Shown: positions 53,588-54,935 of the stretch, in pieces
Layout: every line of letters starts with the position of its first letter
How positions within the stretch are numbered: the first letter of the stretch is position 1
Origin: Aquimarina algiphila
GTDB taxonomy: Bacteria; Bacteroidota; Bacteroidia; Flavobacteriales; Flavobacteriaceae
NCBI RefSeq assembly: GCF_007489275.1
Contig: NZ_VLNR01000056.1
Location: 1 to 54,935 of the forward strand
Length of the DNA stretch: 54,935 nucleotides
Reading direction: 5' to 3'
Made by a program: the position numbers and the translations under genes
Notes under the pieces: generated by a model
Seen by the model: the letters and a program-made list of their open reading frames with translations, nothing else
Database searches by the model: none
What the model was told of the DNA's origin: nothing

Positions 53588-53651
53588 TTTGTTTAATCTT
53601 AAATTGAGATACAAACAAAGTGATTTGCAAGATGATAACGGAACCTCTTAA

Positions 53652-54719
53652 TTAATCCGAACTTATTCCTTTTACAAATTGACCTGGTGTTTTTCCTGTA
53701 TGCTTTTTAAAATGATGAAAGAAAGTGGATTTAGAATTAAACCCACACTCATAACCCAACCCTTCAAATGTCAATTGTTTATTATTTCCTTTCCTTATTC
53801 TGTGCATAGCATATTCTATTCGTTTTGTATTAATCAAATCATAAAAGGTAGTACCCATGTCCGAATTTATAATCTGAGAAAGGTGATGTTTAGGAATATT
53901 TAAAGATTTTGATAAAGTGGTTAATGAAAAATCTGAATGCAAATACATAGTACTTTCTTTAAAAAAGGAATTAATTTTATTTTGAAAAATATTGATCTCA
54001 TCATTCTTTAAAGGACTATGCTTGTATTTTTTTTCTTCCGGAAATGCACTAAGAGAGATTTCTGGTGTATAGACGATACCATATTTCAAACCAAAAAAAC
54101 CAATAATTGTAAAAAGGCTAACATAAAGTAACATATCCAGAAGTTCAAAGTATGCAACACCAACCAGAAGTTCTGTAGTAAGCCTTAACATCGCAATTCC
54201 TGAGCTAATTAAAAACAAGATTGCTATATTTTTAAGCCAGGATAATTCTAATATACTATGATCGGCTCTTTTTGATTTCAAAAATTTAAGTTTTGCATTA
54301 AGCGAGAATAATACATATAAAGGGTAAATAATTCTAGAGGCAAGTTTTGCAATAAGAACGATGATTTCTAACGATAATTCTTGATTAGGTTTGATATAAA
54401 AGCCAGAAATAGTGAAAACCAAAAAAGGTAAAAAATGTAAAATATCAAATTTGCTGGGGTGTTGATTGAATATAGTTTTTGCGTAATAGTAAAAAAAAGG
54501 GCCATGTAGAAAACCAATGGTCATTGTTAGTATTTCTAAAGCATTTATAGGATATTTTTCTTTTACTATAGCTAATACTAAGTGAGTGAAAAAAATTAAA
54601 AACCAAAGAATTAGATTCCAATCAGATAATCTTTTGTTCTTTTTTGCTAATATTAATAATATGAATAAAATACTTTGAATTGCTCCTATTCCACAAAATA
54701 TTTCTAGCCAATAAGTCAT
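53652..54719 (-). CDS. Membrane-bound AraC-family transcriptional regulator
   Basis: This 355-residue protein has seven to eight membrane segments in the first 215 residues and a C-terminal AraC/XylS domain with two helix-turn-helix units (LHSDFSLTTLSKSLNIPKHH and GLGYECGFNSKSTFFHHFKK, ending HTGKTPGQF). This 7TM-AraC design is widespread in Bacteroidota and probably senses a membrane or periplasmic signal. It lies 64 bp upstream of the epimerase-like gene on the same strand and may control it. Confidence 0.9.
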   Translation of the reverse strand: MTYWLEIFCGIGAIQSILFILLILAKKNKRLSDWNLILWFLIFFTHLVLAIVKEKYPINALEILTMTIGFLHGPFFYYYAKTIFNQHPSKFDILHFLPFLVFTISGFYIKPNQELSLEIIVLIAKLASRIIYPLYVLFSLNAKLKFLKSKRADHSILELSWLKNIAILFLISSGIAMLRLTTELLVGVAYFELLDMLLYVSLFTIIGFFGLKYGIVYTPEISLSAFPEEKKYKHSPLKNDEINIFQNKINSFFKESTMYLHSDFSLTTLSKSLNIPKHHLSQIINSDMGTTFYDLINTKRIEYAMHRIRKGNNKQLTFEGLGYECGFNSKSTFFHHFKKHTGKTPGQFVKGISSD

Positions 54720-54935
54720 GTAGTCATATCTTTTTTAATATTATCTATTACAGAATTAGGTAAAAAATAAAGTATAATCAACGCTAGATTAATATCTGAA
54801 AAGTAATAATTAACCCGTTGTGCATTTAGTTAATATTAATTTTTAGGTTGTTTATATTTCTGTTGAATTCAAACCTATTGATATATTGAATAATGGTCAT
54901 TGCTGTGATCTTTGATAAGATTCTATTTTTAAATC
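54720..54935. other. Intergenic region at the right edge
   Basis: These 216 bp are AT-rich. They should contain the promoter of the AraC-type regulator. I see no RNA gene or further coding sequence before the window ends. Confidence 0.4.

Noticed and set aside
53587..53614. Twin-arginine (Tat) signal in the epimerase-like protein.
   Set aside because: The motif reads KKRDF with only one arginine, so a Tat route is not supported by the sequence alone.

Overview
The window looks like chromosomal DNA of a marine or environmental Flavobacteriaceae bacterium (Bacteroidota). The reasons are a SusC/SusD pair with a FG-GAP partner, many TonB-linked outer-membrane proteins with carboxypeptidase-regulatory N-domains, a two-subunit methylmalonyl-CoA mutase, a LytS/LytTR pair, AT-rich DNA and starts without Shine-Dalgarno sequences. 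The genus cannot be fixed from sequence alone; something close to Aquimarina is a guess.

Region 1 (1-12.9 kb, + strand) is the tail, lysis and baseplate half of a contractile-tailed prophage or phage-like particle. It encodes a capsid-like fragment, a DUF2586-type sheath split by a frameshift, a tube, a tail-assembly chaperone with a textbook -1 frameshift site, a DUF6046 protein, a gpD-like hub, an amidase, a spanin-like pair, a gpV-like spike, gpW, a LysM/gpX-like protein, two fibre-like proteins, gpJ-like and gpI-like wedge proteins, a collar-type fibre with HxH motifs and an orphan adenine methyltransferase. No tape-measure gene is present where one is expected. An interleaved set of inverted repeats (a possible pseudoknot RNA) lies between the collar fibre and the methyltransferase.

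Region 2 (12.9-15.5 kb) holds two decayed copies of the C-terminal module of the next gene, then that gene intact: a secreted protein with a TonB-plug-like domain and TPRs but no beta-barrel.

Region 3 (15.5-25.6 kb, - strand) is core metabolism: methylmalonyl-CoA mutase large and small subunits, a FtsB/DivIC-like protein, uridine kinase, and a peptidoglycan-recycling set (ampG, nagZ-like, anmK).

Region 4 (25.6-43.2 kb, - strand) is carbohydrate use. A SusC-SusD-FG-GAP operon is flanked by two copies of a 50-bp promoter-like element. Next to it are an ECF sigma factor and a catabolic operon read from a GntR/FCD regulator through an MFS sugar-acid-type transporter, a D-lyxose-isomerase-family cupin, a TIM-barrel isomerase/epimerase, a GlcG/HbpS-like protein, a GH5 enzyme and a Kelch-DUF5060-glycosidase fusion. 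Three GTATAC palindromes at exact 7-bp steps lie just before the regulator gene and are probably its operator.

Region 5 (43.5-54.9 kb) has a TonB receptor, a PQQ-type sugar dehydrogenase and a cytochrome c in one operon, which I read as a PQQ-scavenging periplasmic sugar-oxidation module. Divergent to it are an outer-membrane beta-barrel protein, a lipoprotein and a LytS/LytTR signalling pair. The window ends with a secreted NAD-epimerase-like protein and a membrane-bound AraC-type regulator. I saw no rRNA, tRNA, CRISPR array or insertion sequence.
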